The notes beneath the pieces were generated by a model. The model saw only the letters and a list, made by a program, of their open reading frames with translations. It had not been told where the DNA came from and did no database searches. The position numbers and the translations under genes were made by a program. DNA of 64,000 nt. Source: Pusillimonas caeni. Lineage in GTDB: Bacteria > Pseudomonadota > Gammaproteobacteria > Burkholderiales > Burkholderiaceae_B. Positions 9,444 to 18,961 of the stretch are shown here, piece after piece; position 1 is the stretch's first letter; each line of letters begins with the position of its first letter. Location: NCBI RefSeq assembly GCF_003545815.1, contig NZ_PDUW01000008.1, forward strand, positions 124,001 through 188,000. The letters are read 5' to 3'.

Positions 9444-11510
9444 ATGATTCCGACCCGCTCGCCCCAGCCCCGTCTTTCCATATGCCTGCTAGGCGAGGCG
9501 CGGCTGGTGCGGGACGATCTTCCCTGGCGCGGCAAGCTTTATGACAAGGTCATCGCGCTGCTGGCCTACCTGGTGGTCGAATCGAACCGCAGCCACCCTC
9601 GCGAACAATTGGCCGCCCTGCTCTGGCCCGCTCTGCCCGCCGAGGCCGCACGCACCAATCTGCGCCAGACTCTTTATTATCTGCGCCAGCTCTTCGGCGC
9701 TGAATCCGATGAACTGCTGCACGCCAGCCGGGAGACGGTACGTTTTTCATACTCGCCCCGGCATTGCTGGGTAGACGTCAAGACCCTGACCGAACAGGCC
9801 CCGACGTGCCGCGACTGCCCCACGACGCCCGCCTCCCCGCCTTGCGAACGCTGCCTGGCACGCATCAAGGCGCGGGCCGACGCCTATCAGGGAGAATTCC
9901 TGGCCGGGCTTTCTCTTTCCGACGCGCCCGATTTCGACGTCTGGCTGGACGCTCAGCGCCATAGCTTGCGCGGACATGCGTTTTCTTGCGCAGAGCGGCT
10001 TCGCAATGCCTATGAGGCGAAAGGCCGGCTCGGCCCCGCCCTGGCCTATGCGCAGCGTTGCGTACAGCTCGAGCCCTGGAACGAAGCCGGCCACCGCGAG
10101 CATATGCGCCTGCTGGCATGCAAGGGCCAGCATGGGACGGCCGAGACGCTTTACGACGTCTACCGCGACACCCTCGCACGCGACCTCAACGTAGAGCCCG
10201 AACACCTGACGCGGGCCCTTTTCGAGACGATTCACCGGCGCCAGCTCGAGCCCGAATCCTCTCCCCCGGCAAGCATTGGAGCCTTCGCCGGCGGTGATTC
10301 GGACGGACGGCGGCAGGCCACCATCATGTGCTGCCATATCGACCTGCCGCCCGGCATCGCGCAGCACAACATCGAACAACTCGCCAAAGCCCGCTCTCTC
10401 TGCGCGGCGGCGCTTCGGCGCCATGCCGGCCATCTCACGCTGGGACAAGGCGGATACATCTACGCCTATATGGGCTACCCCCGAGCATCGGAGCACGCCG
10501 CTGAACTTGCCGCGCAAACCGCCCTGGAACTGCAGGGCCGCTTCTCCGACCGCTATCGTTTCCGCGCGGGCATCCACACCGGGATCATTCTTGCCGGTTT
10601 CGATCCTTCCCTGCCCGACATCGTGGGTGACGTTTCGACCATTGCCTGGCGCCTATGCAGCCGTATGCAGAAAAGCGGCGTGGCCGTCAGCGATGCGACG
10701 CGCCGCCTGCTGCACGGCCGCTTCAGGCTCGATACGCTCAGGCCCCTGGCGGCCGGCGCCGACAGCGTGCAGGAGGCCGGCGGCCCCATGCCGGCCTTCA
10801 GGCTGGCCGGCATGGGGCAAACCACGGGGTCCGGCGATGTATTGGCTCGGCCGGCAACGCTCGCCGGCCGCAAGGCCGAGCTGCGCCGCCTCAATGACTT
10901 GTGGACTCGGGCCTGCACCGGCAGCCCGCAGTTTCTCGTGGTGCGCGGCGAATCGGGCACGGGCAAGACGCGGCTGGCCCGCGCCCTGCTCGACGTCGTG
11001 GACCCCACTGCGTGCGTCGTCCACCATATGCGCTGCTATCCCGAACACCGGCACACACCGCTATATCCCGTCATCGCCCTGTTCGAAACCGCCATGGGTT
11101 TCTCGATGGGCGATACCGTCCATCAACAGCGTCAAAAACTCGACCGCTATCTTGCCCTGCATCATGGCGCCATCGCGGACCAGGCGCGGCCCATCATCAT
11201 GGACATGCTTTCGATCGCGCCCGGCGACGCCCCCGTTCTGCCGCCGCGCCAGCGCAAGCTGCAGACGCTGGAAATGCTGCTGACGCTGCTGGACAACAGG
11301 GCCTCGCGTCAGGCCGTGCTGTTGATCATCGAAGACGCGCATTGGCTCGACGTCACCAGCCGCGACCTGCTCGAACGCCTGATCGGCCGGCAGGACCGGG
11401 CGGCCGTGCTGACCCTGGTCACCGCCCGGCCCGAGTTCAGGCCGCCGTGGCTGAGAGCCGACTCGGTGCTCGATCTTGCCCCTTGCCCGGCTCATCGAAC
11501 ACCGCGATAG
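9444..11510 (+). CDS. BTAD/cyclase-homology/AAA ATPase regulator, apparently C-terminally truncated
   Basis: A 688-residue cytoplasmic signalling protein. Residues about 1-95 resemble the winged-helix part of SARP/AfsR regulators ([34 protein letters not shown]). Residues 95-255 are a BTAD helical domain (GEFLAGL...FDVWLDAQR). Residues 290-430 resemble a class III cyclase domain ([19 protein letters not shown]) but lack a clear metal-binding Asp pair, so they are probably sensory. An AAA_16-type ATPase follows with Walker A GESGTGKT near 500 and Walker [12 protein letters not shown] near 625-636. Relatives usually continue for several hundred residues of TPR-like repeats. Here the frame stops inside the 3' end of rlmD, overlapping it by 74 bp. 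It lies beside the tps locus and may control it. Confidence 0.8.
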   Translation: MIPTRSPQPRLSICLLGEARLVRDDLPWRGKLYDKVIALLAYLVVESNRSHPREQLAALLWPALPAEAARTNLRQTLYYLRQLFGAESDELLHASRETVRFSYSPRHCWVDVKTLTEQAPTCRDCPTTPASPPCERCLARIKARADAYQGEFLAGLSLSDAPDFDVWLDAQRHSLRGHAFSCAERLRNAYEAKGRLGPALAYAQRCVQLEPWNEAGHREHMRLLACKGQHGTAETLYDVYRDTLARDLNVEPEHLTRALFETIHRRQLEPESSPPASIGAFAGGDSDGRRQATIMCCHIDLPPGIAQHNIEQLAKARSLCAAALRRHAGHLTLGQGGYIYAYMGYPRASEHAAELAAQTALELQGRFSDRYRFRAGIHTGIILAGFDPSLPDIVGDVSTIAWRLCSRMQKSGVAVSDATRRLLHGRFRLDTLRPLAAGADSVQEAGGPMPAFRLAGMGQTTGSGDVLARPATLAGRKAELRRLNDLWTRACTGSPQFLVVRGESGTGKTRLARALLDVVDPTACVVHHMRCYPEHRHTPLYPVIALFETAMGFSMGDTVHQQRQKLDRYLALHHGAIADQARPIIMDMLSIAPGDAPVLPPRQRKLQTLEMLLTLLDNRASRQAVLLIIEDAHWLDVTSRDLLERLIGRQDRAAVLTLVTARPEFRPPWLRADSVLDLAPCPAHRTPR

Positions 11511-12798
11511 ACTCCACGTGACCGGTATGCGGGAACATGTTGACGACGCCCGCGGCGCTCAAGCGATAGCCGCCCTCGTGCACCAGGATGCCCGCATCGC
11601 GGGCCAGGGTGGCCGGATTACAGGAGACGTACACCAGCCTGGACGGGCGTTCGCGCGGCTCGAGCGCCGCCAGGGCGCGTGACACGGCCTCGGCGCCCTC
11701 GCGCGGCGGGTCGATCAGCATGCGATCAAAGCGGCCCAGCCCGCGCAGCCACTGCGCGTCGACGGTGAACAGGTTCAGCATGGCGAAGCGCGCCCGATCG
11801 GCCAGGCCGTTTTGTGCGGCCGCCGCCGACGCCCGGTCCACCAGGGCCTGGCTGCCTTCGATGCCCACGACCTCGCGCGCACGCGTGGCAAGAGGCAGCG
11901 TGAAGTTGCCCAGCCCACAGAACAAGTCGGCCACCCGATCTTCGGGCTGGACTTCCAGCAGGCCAAGGGCGCGTGAAATCAGAGCCCGGTTGATCTGGCT
12001 GTTGACCTGGGTGAAGTCGGTCGGCCGATAGGCCATGCGCAAGCCGAACTCCGGCAATAGATAAGCCAGCCCGTCGGCGTCCGAGCGTTCCAGCGGATGC
12101 ACGGTGTCCGGCCCCTTGGGCTGCAGCCACCACATCACCTCATGCCTTTGCGCAAAAGCGCGCAGCAATTCCATGTCGCGATCGTTCAGCGGCTCCATGT
12201 GGCGCAACAACAAGGCGCTTCCTTCGTCGCCCACCGCCACTTCGATCTGCGGAATGCTTCTGGGTATGCTCAAGGCGCCGATCAGCTCGCGCAAGGGCGT
12301 CAACAAGTCGGACACATGGCGCGGCAGCACCAGGCACTGGTCCATGTCCGCCACATAACTGCCCCGCTTCTCGCGAAAACCCACCAGCACCCCGCCCTTC
12401 TTGGCCACCAGGCGCACCGAAAGACGCGCTCGGTAGCGATAGCCCCAGGTGGGACCGTGCATCGGGGCCAGGACCTGGCCCGGCTCGACCTTGCCGATAT
12501 GTCCCAGAGCGTCCTCCAGCACCCGCTGCTTCACGGCCACCTGGGCCGCCGGCGTAAGATGCTGCATGGCACAGCCCCCGCACTGTCCGAAATAGCGGCA
12601 TGCGGGCTCGACCCGCTGGGCGGACGGCTTCAGGACGCGTTCGGTGCGCGCGACATCGAACGAAGGCTTGCGCCGTGCGACGTGGGCCTGCACCCGCTCG
12701 CCCGGCAAGGCGCCCTCGACGAAGACGACCTTGCCGTCGTGATGCGCCACGCCCCGGGCTTCCAGATCCAGGGACTCGATATCAAATACTTCGGACAT
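11437..12798 (-). CDS. rlmD: 23S rRNA (uracil-1939-C5)-methyltransferase RlmD
   Basis: Methylates U1939 of 23S rRNA using S-adenosylmethionine. The 453-residue protein has an N-terminal TRAM domain (about 2-58) and a [4Fe-4S] cluster motif C67-x5-C73-x2-C76, with a fourth Cys in DQCLVLP. The SAM-binding [14 protein letters not shown] segment and the catalytic-Cys motif [10 protein letters not shown] are both present. The start at 12798 gives MSEVFDIES; upstream in-frame ATGs add only an unlikely arginine-rich stretch. The core family sequence ends at about HVESIAVFD. The last ~15 residues are non-family sequence read into the truncated regulator, which suggests a rearrangement at this junction. 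Confidence 0.95.
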   Translation of the reverse strand: MSEVFDIESLDLEARGVAHHDGKVVFVEGALPGERVQAHVARRKPSFDVARTERVLKPSAQRVEPACRYFGQCGGCAMQHLTPAAQVAVKQRVLEDALGHIGKVEPGQVLAPMHGPTWGYRYRARLSVRLVAKKGGVLVGFREKRGSYVADMDQCLVLPRHVSDLLTPLRELIGALSIPRSIPQIEVAVGDEGSALLLRHMEPLNDRDMELLRAFAQRHEVMWWLQPKGPDTVHPLERSDADGLAYLLPEFGLRMAYRPTDFTQVNSQINRALISRALGLLEVQPEDRVADLFCGLGNFTLPLATRAREVVGIEGSQALVDRASAAAAQNGLADRARFAMLNLFTVDAQWLRGLGRFDRMLIDPPREGAEAVSRALAALEPRERPSRLVYVSCNPATLARDAGILVHEGGYRLSAAGVVNMFPHTGHVESIAVFDEPGKGQDRAPSRLSATAA

Positions 12799-12913
12799 AA
12801 AAATGCGGCCGGAAAAAGTCAGGAGCGAATTGTAAAGGACGCACCGCGCTTTGCCCCGTTCCCGCGCCGGCTCCTTGCCCCTCTGTCGCTTCTTCGCTCG
12901 CCGGGGGCAGCCG

Positions 12914-12954
12914 AAAATAAACCGGCGCCCGGCTTGAAGAAGCATCGGGCGCCG
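12914..12954 (-). terminator. Intrinsic terminator of the Spy-like gene
   Basis: On the minus strand a 9-bp stem CGGCGCCCG/CGGGCGCCG (bases 12946-12954 and 12923-12931) closes a 14-nt loop and is followed by GTTTATTTT. It lies about 50 bp after the stop codon at 13007 and upstream of rlmD. Confidence 0.8.
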
Positions 12955-13006
12955 TATGGGGCGGACGAGCGCGGCGGCATTCCGCGCGCAGAAGACTAAT
13001 GCGGCA

Positions 13007-13663
13007 TCAGGACTGGACCTGTCCGGCGGCCTTGTCAGCCGGCGCCTTGTCGCTTGTCTTGTCCTGCTTGGCGGCGCGGCGTTCGGCATGCTTCTTCATG
13101 AACTCGGCACGCTTCTCGGCCCGCTCGGCGAACTGCTGGGCGACGAGCTTCTGTTGCCCATCGTCCAGCGAATCCCACAAGGCCAGCCATTTCTCGGAGA
13201 TTTTTTCGTGGCGCTCGGCAGCCGCCTTGCGTGCCGAATCGGCTTCCTTGAGCGCAGCGCGCGGATCGAGCTTGCCGGCCTTGAGAGCGTCGACGCGCTC
13301 CTGGCGCTTCTCCTTCATGGCTTCGAAGCGTTCGCCGCGCTCGACCTTCTGGGCGTCGCGCGCTTCCTGCAGCAGCTTTTTCTGGTCGTCGTTCAGCTTC
13401 AGGGCGTCGACCGATTTCTCACCCAGCGGGCCATAGCCGGGAACCAGCATGGCGGCGCGCTGCTGAGCATGGCGATGCATGTGCTTGTGGTGCTTGTGGT
13501 GCATGTGCCCGTTGCGCTTGACGTCCGGTGTTGCGCTGGCGGCCTGCTGCGCGTCGGGCGCTGCGGCGGGGCTTGTTGCGGGCTGTGCCAGCGCGATGCC
13601 TTGCATGGAGACGGCGGCGGCGATGGCGGCAAGCTTGAGGGTCAGGGCGGTGGTTTTCTGCAT
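13007..13663 (-). CDS. Periplasmic Spy/CpxP-like protein
   Basis: A 218-residue exported protein, probably an ATP-independent periplasmic chaperone or envelope-stress protein. The signal peptide is [27 protein letters not shown] His-rich stretch follows ([13 protein letters not shown], about 53-65) that may bind metal. The remainder is highly charged and helical, with a Spy-like [12 protein letters not shown] segment followed by heptad-like [11 protein letters not shown] repeats. A Lys/Ala-rich tail ends it. It has its own terminator and sits between the exonuclease and rlmD. The family call rests on general architecture and could instead be a looser LTXXQ-type relative. Confidence 0.7.
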   Translation of the reverse strand: MQKTTALTLKLAAIAAAVSMQGIALAQPATSPAAAPDAQQAASATPDVKRNGHMHHKHHKHMHRHAQQRAAMLVPGYGPLGEKSVDALKLNDDQKKLLQEARDAQKVERGERFEAMKEKRQERVDALKAGKLDPRAALKEADSARKAAAERHEKISEKWLALWDSLDDGQQKLVAQQFAERAEKRAEFMKKHAERRAAKQDKTSDKAPADKAAGQVQS

Positions 13664-13753
13664 GATGGCTTCCTTCTTGAATAGGAGTCGCCATTGTCGG
13701 TTCCAAGCAATTTCGGAACTGTTTCATCGCAGAGGAATTGTTTTCAGCCGATT

Positions 13754-14530
13754 TCAGGCGTTCCAGACGGCCATGTATTGTTTCCAGTGCGCCGCGTCGC
13801 TGGCGGTGAGCGTTTCGCGCACGAGGTCGACCTCGGCCTGGTAGGCGGTCTGGTCGAGCTCGCCGCGCAGGAAGCGGAAGCGGCAGTACACCAGCCAGGT
13901 ATTGACGACGTCGGTTTCGCAATAGGCCCGCACCTCGTCGGCCTGCCCGCCGGCCCAGGCGCGCCACACCTGGCTGCCATCCATGCCCAGCTTGCCCGGA
14001 AACCCGCACAGCTTGGCCAGATCGTCCAGCGGCGCATTGGCCCGGCCGTTGTACTTGGCCAGCAGGTCCATGAGGTCGGTATGTCGATTGTGGTAGCGGC
14101 TGATGTAGTTGTTGAACTTGAAGTCGCGGTCGTCCTCGCCCATGTCCCAGTACCGGGGCGCCTGCACGCCGTGTATCAGGCTGCGGTAATGCAGCACCGG
14201 CAGGTCGAAGCCCGAGCCGTTCCAGCTGACCAGCCGGGGCGTGTAGCGTTCGATGGTCTTGAAGAAGCCGCCGATCAGCACTTCTTCGGGGTCGTCGGCC
14301 TGTCCCAGCGTCTTGACGCGAAAACCGTTGTCGTCGCGAAAGACGCAGCCTATGACCGCGATTTTATGCAAATGCAGGGGCAGGAAGTCGCTGCCGTGGC
14401 TTTCCATGCGGGCCTGCAAGGCCGCTTCGATGACCTGCTGGTCGGTCATCGCCGAGTCGTAGTCGCCCAGCGTACGCAGGCCCTGGGCGTCCGGTATGGT
14501 TTCGAGGTCGAAGACCAGCGTGGGGGTCAT
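13754..14530 (-). CDS. PolB-type 3'-5' exonuclease (DEDD family)
   Basis: A 258-residue stand-alone exonuclease domain related to the proofreading domain of family B polymerases. The DEDD motifs are visible: FDLETIPD (D7, E9) at the N terminus, SWNGSGFDLPVL near residues 103-114, and YCETDVVNTWLVY near 200. It starts within the nlpD stop codon (ATGA overlap, 14527-14530), so it is translated as the last gene of the surE-pcm-nlpD run. Its cellular role is not known. Its position is where rpoS is found in many relatives. Confidence 0.85.
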   Translation of the reverse strand: MTPTLVFDLETIPDAQGLRTLGDYDSAMTDQQVIEAALQARMESHGSDFLPLHLHKIAVIGCVFRDDNGFRVKTLGQADDPEEVLIGGFFKTIERYTPRLVSWNGSGFDLPVLHYRSLIHGVQAPRYWDMGEDDRDFKFNNYISRYHNRHTDLMDLLAKYNGRANAPLDDLAKLCGFPGKLGMDGSQVWRAWAGGQADEVRAYCETDVVNTWLVYCRFRFLRGELDQTAYQAEVDLVRETLTASDAAHWKQYMAVWNA

Positions 14531-15318
14531 CGCTTGGGCAGGTAGGAAAGCGGATCGACGGGCGTGCCGCTGCGGCGGATCTCGAAGTGCAGGCGCGGCG
14601 AACTGGTGTCGGTCTGCCCCAGTTGAGCGATTTTGTCGCCCTTGGAAACCGAGTCGCCCGACTTGACCAGCAGCTTGTCGTTGTGCGCGTATGCCGTGAT
14701 GAAGCCGTTGCTGTGGCCGAGGAGAATCAGGTTGCCCAGCCCCCGCACGCCGTTGCCGGCGTACATGACCTTGCCCGACGCGGCCGCCACGACCGGGTCG
14801 CCCACCTGTCCCTGGATGTCGATGCCCTTGGTATTGGAATTGAAGCCTTGGATGATTTTGCCGCCGGCCGGCCAGCCCCAGGAAATGAGGTTGGCATCGG
14901 CCGCGCGCGTGGGGGTGGGCGGCTCGGACGGCGCGACAGGAGTGACCGGTATGGGCGTGGCCGTAGAAGGCGGCGCGGAAGGCGCCGCCGATGCGCTGCC
15001 CGACAGACGCAGCGTCTGGCCCACCCGCAGCTGGCCGGGATCGGTGATGTTGTTGAGGCGCACCAGCGTGGCGACGTCCATGCCGTGGCGCTGGGCGATC
15101 TGGTACAGCGTGTCGCCCGGCTTGACCACATAAGTGCCCGAAGCGGGCGCAGTGTCCGTCTGTCCGCCGGTCATGTCCGTAACCGGCGCGCGCGTCGTTC
15201 TGGACGCGCAGCCCGCCAATATCGCCAACGCCGACAAGGACGCAATCACCAGGGCTTGGCGACTGTGCCGGGGCCGGATCGATGTCGTGACGACAGACGG
15301 GGACGTCGCTGAATGCAT
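14527..15318 (-). CDS. nlpD: NlpD-like LysM/M23 lipoprotein, amidase activator
   Basis: An outer-membrane lipoprotein of 263 residues that likely activates septal amidases. The lipobox LAILAGC puts the lipidated Cys at 37. One LysM domain (about 63-107: VVKPGDTLYQIAQRHGMD) binds peptidoglycan. A Pro/Ala/Thr linker leads to a LytM/M23 domain (about 145-260). Catalytic residues of M23 endopeptidases are missing: the H-x3-D region reads KGIDI and the H-x-H motif reads LHFEIR. That is the pattern of non-enzymatic NlpD/EnvC activators. It lies downstream of pcm with a 24-bp gap. Confidence 0.92.
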   Translation of the reverse strand: MHSATSPSVVTTSIRPRHSRQALVIASLSALAILAGCASRTTRAPVTDMTGGQTDTAPASGTYVVKPGDTLYQIAQRHGMDVATLVRLNNITDPGQLRVGQTLRLSGSASAAPSAPPSTATPIPVTPVAPSEPPTPTRAADANLISWGWPAGGKIIQGFNSNTKGIDIQGQVGDPVVAAASGKVMYAGNGVRGLGNLILLGHSNGFITAYAHNDKLLVKSGDSVSKGDKIAQLGQTDTSSPRLHFEIRRSGTPVDPLSYLPKR

Positions 15319-15342
15319 AGGGCTCTCCTAAAACCAGAAACT

Positions 15343-16164
15343 TTATGACTGCGTGCCGGCCCGCAGCGGGACGAACCGGACCGATTCAAGCTCTTGCCGC
15401 CGCCACGTGGCGGGGCCGGTGCGCTCGATCAGCACCAGGCGCTGGGTTGCCGCGCCCTCGGGCGCGATGAGCCGCCCGCCGATGGACAACTGCTCGAGCA
15501 ATGTTGCAGGGATTTTAATCCCTGCAGCAGCCACAATAATACCGTCGAAAGGGGCGTTGCCGGACAAACCCGCCATGCCGTCGCCAAACGATAGCCGCAC
15601 CCGGCTGGCCAGCCGAAGCGTGCGCAAATGGAAGCGCGCCATGTCGTACAGGCCGCGGATGCGCTCGATGGCATAGACCTCTTTGATCAGTTGCGCCAGC
15701 ACGGCGGCCTGGTAGCCGCAGCCCGCTCCCACCTCGAGCACCCTCGCGGGCATGCGCTCTTCGCACAGGGCCGCGATCATGCGGGCCACCACCCAGGGCT
15801 GGGAGATGGTCTGCCCGTAGCCTATGGGCAAGGCCGCATCCTCGTAGGCCCTGCTGGCCAGGCCTTCGTCGACGAAAACATGCCGCGGCACGGCCAGCAT
15901 GGCGCCCAGCACTCTTTCATCTTGTATGCCTTGGTTACGCAATCTTTGCACCATGACGGCGCGCTGGCGATCGGAATTGAGGCCCAGGTTCGCCGTGGCG
16001 GCGGCCAGCGGGCGCACCGGCGTGGCGGGCGTGGCGATGCGGCCCGGCATGGTGGCGATGCGCGCATTGCTGTTGGTGGTGGACGGCCCGCCGCCCAGGC
16101 TGGAGCGCCCGAACCGGTTCATGGTGCCCGATGCGAAGGGAAAACGGTTTACCGGCTTGCGCAT
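15343..16164 (-). CDS. pcm: Protein-L-isoaspartate O-methyltransferase
   Basis: Repairs isoaspartyl residues in aged proteins with S-adenosylmethionine. The 273-residue protein has the SAM-binding motif [16 protein letters not shown], the upstream substrate-binding segment [14 protein letters not shown], and FDGIIVAAA. An N-terminal extension of about 60 poorly conserved residues precedes the family core at about residue 60 ([14 protein letters not shown]), making it longer than the ~210-residue E. coli enzyme. Internal starts are possible. The chosen start at 16164 overlaps the surE end by 16 bp, which fits the surE-pcm-nlpD order. Confidence 0.92.
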   Translation of the reverse strand: MRKPVNRFPFASGTMNRFGRSSLGGGPSTTNSNARIATMPGRIATPATPVRPLAAATANLGLNSDRQRAVMVQRLRNQGIQDERVLGAMLAVPRHVFVDEGLASRAYEDAALPIGYGQTISQPWVVARMIAALCEERMPARVLEVGAGCGYQAAVLAQLIKEVYAIERIRGLYDMARFHLRTLRLASRVRLSFGDGMAGLSGNAPFDGIIVAAAGIKIPATLLEQLSIGGRLIAPEGAATQRLVLIERTGPATWRRQELESVRFVPLRAGTQS

Positions 16165-16907
16165 AGCGGATCGGCCCAAGCCTTGAGATGGGTCAGTTGT
16201 TCGTAGTGGGTAAGGTCGAGCCGCAGCGGCGTGATGGACACCGCATGCTGTTCGATGGCGCCGAAATCGGTATCGGCGGCAGAGTCGGACACCAGGCCCA
16301 CCGGCCCGATCCAATAGACCGGATCGCCATAGGGGGTGCTGCTCTTGACCACGGGCTCGGACGGGTGCCGCTTGCCCAGGCGGGTGACGGTGAAGCCCTG
16401 CATGGCTTCGTAGGGCACGGCGGGAATATTGACGTTGAGCAGCGTATTGCCGGCCAGGGGCTCGGCGATCTGGCGCTCGACCACCTGGCGCGCCACGCGC
16501 GCGGCCGAATCGAGGTGCTCCCAGCCTTTTTTGACCAGCGAGAAGGCGATGGCGGGAATGCCGAACAGATAGCCTTCGGTGGCGGCCGCCACGGTGCCCG
16601 AATACAAAGTATCATCGCCCATGTTGGCGCCGTTGTTGATGCCGGAAACCACCAGGTCGGGCCGGAAGTCGAGCAGGCCGGTCAGGGCGATATGCACACA
16701 ATCGGACGGCGTGCCATTGACGAAATAATAGCCGTTGGCCGCTTGGCGCACCGACAGCGGGCGGTTCAGCGTCAATGAGTTGGATGCGCCGCTGCAGTTG
16801 GTTTCGGGTGCCACGATGGTGAGTTCGCCCAAGCCTTTAAGAGCCCCCACCAGGGCCTCGATGCCCTCAGCGTTGTAGCCGTCGTCGTTAGACACCAATA
16901 TGCGCAT
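16149..16907 (-). CDS. surE: 5'/3'-nucleotidase SurE
   Basis: A metal-dependent nucleoside monophosphate phosphatase of 252 residues. It has the N-terminal metal-site motif [11 protein letters not shown] and the conserved [15 protein letters not shown] and [19 protein letters not shown] segments. GGAAG precedes two adjacent ATGs (16910 and 16907). The second gives the usual [10 protein letters not shown] start and the better spacing. It is first in the leftward surE-pcm-nlpD-exonuclease run and divergent from plsY. Confidence 0.96.
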   Translation of the reverse strand: MRILVSNDDGYNAEGIEALVGALKGLGELTIVAPETNCSGASNSLTLNRPLSVRQAANGYYFVNGTPSDCVHIALTGLLDFRPDLVVSGINNGANMGDDTLYSGTVAAATEGYLFGIPAIAFSLVKKGWEHLDSAARVARQVVERQIAEPLAGNTLLNVNIPAVPYEAMQGFTVTRLGKRHPSEPVVKSSTPYGDPVYWIGPVGLVSDSAADTDFGAIEQHAVSITPLRLDLTHYEQLTHLKAWADPLCASR

Positions 16908-17026
16908 CATTACTTCCAGGAAACTCAACCGAACGTAGCCAATTGTACCCGGTCGTTTTATGGTTTTGGCCGCGCGCGCTAGAATTCAGAGCCTGCCCAG
17001 CTCAGCAAATCCGGAGCCCATAGTTT

Positions 17027-17707
17027 ATGTCGTCGTCGTTCCTCGCGCTTGCCGTCCTCGTTCTGATCGCCCTGGCTTATCTGCTGGGCTCCATCCCTTT
17101 CGCGGTCGTGGTCAGCCGCGTCATGGGGTTGCAGGACCCGCGCAGCTACGGTTCGAAGAACCCCGGAGCCACCAATGTGTTGCGTACGGGCAACCGAGCG
17201 GCGGCCGCGCTGACTCTTCTGGGCGATGCGGCCAAGGGCTGGGCCGCGGTCTGGCTGGCCGCGCTGCTTGCACGGCAGTGGGGCCTGCCCAGCTATGTCA
17301 TCGGCCTGGCCGGCATCGCCGTCTTCCTGGGGCACCTGTATCCGGTATTCCTGAAATTCAAGGGGGGCAAGGGGGTGGCCACCGCCCTGGGCGTGATCCT
17401 GGCCTTCCAGCCCTGGCTGGCCTGCGCCACGGTCGCCACGTGGCTCATCGTGGCCTTCGCCACCCGCTACTCATCGCTGGCGGCCATCGTCGCGGCGATC
17501 TTCACGCCCTTGTATTATCTTTTCGGCGGCAACATCGCCTGGCGTTTCGACGGCTTCACCTGCCTGGCCATCGTCGTGATCAGCGTGCTGCTGTGCTATC
17601 GCCACCAGGCCAACATCGCCCGGCTGCTGGCCGGCAAGGAAGACCGCATCGGCAAGGACAAGGGGCCCGCCGGGCCGCGGCCACGCAAGCACGGCGGCAA
17701 ACGCTAG
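17027..17707 (+). CDS. plsY: Glycerol-3-phosphate acyltransferase PlsY
   Basis: Transfers the acyl group of acyl-phosphate to glycerol-3-phosphate, the first step of membrane phospholipid synthesis. The 226-residue inner-membrane protein shows the three PlsY motifs: [10 protein letters not shown] with [12 protein letters not shown] near 45-57, [18 protein letters not shown] near 103-120, and the later RH-containing loop. About five hydrophobic segments are present. The Lys/Arg-rich tail after about residue 200 is somewhat longer than usual. It is single and convergent with tsaD. Confidence 0.95.
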   Translation: MSSSFLALAVLVLIALAYLLGSIPFAVVVSRVMGLQDPRSYGSKNPGATNVLRTGNRAAAALTLLGDAAKGWAAVWLAALLARQWGLPSYVIGLAGIAVFLGHLYPVFLKFKGGKGVATALGVILAFQPWLACATVATWLIVAFATRYSSLAAIVAAIFTPLYYLFGGNIAWRFDGFTCLAIVVISVLLCYRHQANIARLLAGKEDRIGKDKGPAGPRPRKHGGKR

Positions 17708-17748
17708 GACAGGGCAAATGCCGGGACGGCGGCAAGCGCTGCGGAAGC

Positions 17749-17768
17749 GGCCGGCGCTTTGGCCGGCC
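17749..17768. terminator. GC-rich hairpin between convergent plsY and tsaD
   Basis: GGCCGGC (17749-17755) pairs with GCCGGCC (17762-17768) around a 6-nt loop. It lies between two convergent genes but has no T-run, so function as a terminator is uncertain. Confidence 0.35.
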
Positions 17769-17809
17769 GGCGCCATGAGCCGCCTACGCCCATGCCTTCC
17801 CTGCCCCGA

Positions 17810-18859
17810 TCAGGCCAATGCGGGCGCGGACTGCTCGTGAAGATCCCAGCGAGGGCGCACGGTAAATGCGTGGCCGCGGTCGGTCAGGTCGACCAGCCCG
17901 GCCTGTACGCGCTGGGCGGCGGCAAATGCAATCATGGCGCCGTTGTCGGTGCATAAATCCAGGGGCGGAAAAAAGACCTCGCCGCCCAGTTTCTTCATCT
18001 CGTCGACCAGGCGCTGGCGCAGCAGCCGATTGGCGCCCACGCCTCCGGCCACCACTAGGCGCTTCAATCCGCTGCGCTTCATGGCCTTGATGGCCTTGCC
18101 GCCCAGCACGTCCACAATGGCGGCCTCGGTGGCGGCGGCAAGATCGGCCCGCTGGCTTTCGGTCAGGCCGCCGGGCTGGCCCTCGAGGGCCTTCAGGCGT
18201 GTCAGCACAGCCGTCTTCAAGCCGCTGAAACTGAAGTCCAGATCGGCGCTGTGCAGCATGGGACGAGGCAGGTCGAACGCGGCCGCATCGCCCTGCTGAG
18301 CCAGGCGGGACAGTTCGGGCCCGCCCGGGTAGCCCAGCCCCAGCAGTTTGGCGGATTTGTCGAAGGCCTCGCCGGCCGCGTCGTCCAGCGTCTCGCCCAG
18401 CAACTCGTAGCGCCCCACGCCTTCCACCTTCATCAATTGCGTGTGTCCGCCGGACACCAGCAGCGCCACGAAGGGAAAGGACGGCGCGGGCGCGGCCAGC
18501 AAGGGAGAAAGCAGATGGCCTTCGAGGTGATGGACCGGAATGGCGGGAAGCCCCAGGGCCCAGGCCATGGATTGGGCCACACTGGCCCCCACCAGCAGCG
18601 CGCCGGCCAGGCCGGGACCCGCCGTATAGGCGATCGCATCGACGTCCTCGAGCGTAAGGCCGGCGGCATCCAGCGCCTGCCGGGTCAGGGGCAGCACACG
18701 CTGGATATGGTCGCGCGACGCCAGTTCGGGCACCACGCCGCCATAGTCGCGATGCATCGCGACCTGGCTGTGCAGGCTGTGGGCCAGCAGGCCGCGCTCG
18801 GTGCAAACCAGCGCCACGCCGGTTTCGTCGCAGGAACTCTCGTAACCAAGAATAATCAT
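17810..18859 (-). CDS. tsaD: tRNA N6-adenosine threonylcarbamoyltransferase
   Basis: Transfers the threonylcarbamoyl group to A37 of ANN-decoding tRNAs, working with TsaB, TsaC and TsaE. The 349-residue protein begins with the canonical [14 protein letters not shown]. It has the Fe-binding HxxxH motif ([12 protein letters not shown] near 110) and the kinase-like SGGHTQL and [13 protein letters not shown] motifs. Two ATGs lie 9 nt apart (18868 and 18859); the second matches the family. The last ~20 residues are unremarkable. It is divergent from the purine permease. Confidence 0.96.
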   Translation of the reverse strand: MIILGYESSCDETGVALVCTERGLLAHSLHSQVAMHRDYGGVVPELASRDHIQRVLPLTRQALDAAGLTLEDVDAIAYTAGPGLAGALLVGASVAQSMAWALGLPAIPVHHLEGHLLSPLLAAPAPSFPFVALLVSGGHTQLMKVEGVGRYELLGETLDDAAGEAFDKSAKLLGLGYPGGPELSRLAQQGDAAAFDLPRPMLHSADLDFSFSGLKTAVLTRLKALEGQPGGLTESQRADLAAATEAAIVDVLGGKAIKAMKRSGLKRLVVAGGVGANRLLRQRLVDEMKKLGGEVFFPPLDLCTDNGAMIAFAAAQRVQAGLVDLTDRGHAFTVRPRWDLHEQSAPALA

Positions 18860-18961
18860 GATGTGCAAATGTACATCTGGGCAGAAAACAGTCTTAGAAT
18901 GCTGGCTGTCGGACCAGAATCAATAAGTCATAAAACCATACCGCTTTTTGGGGATGAGCCA

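Noticed and set aside
18251-18961. Extended N terminus for the purine permease
   Set aside because: These codons are antisense to tsaD. The family's N terminus begins at 18962 with a ribosome binding site.
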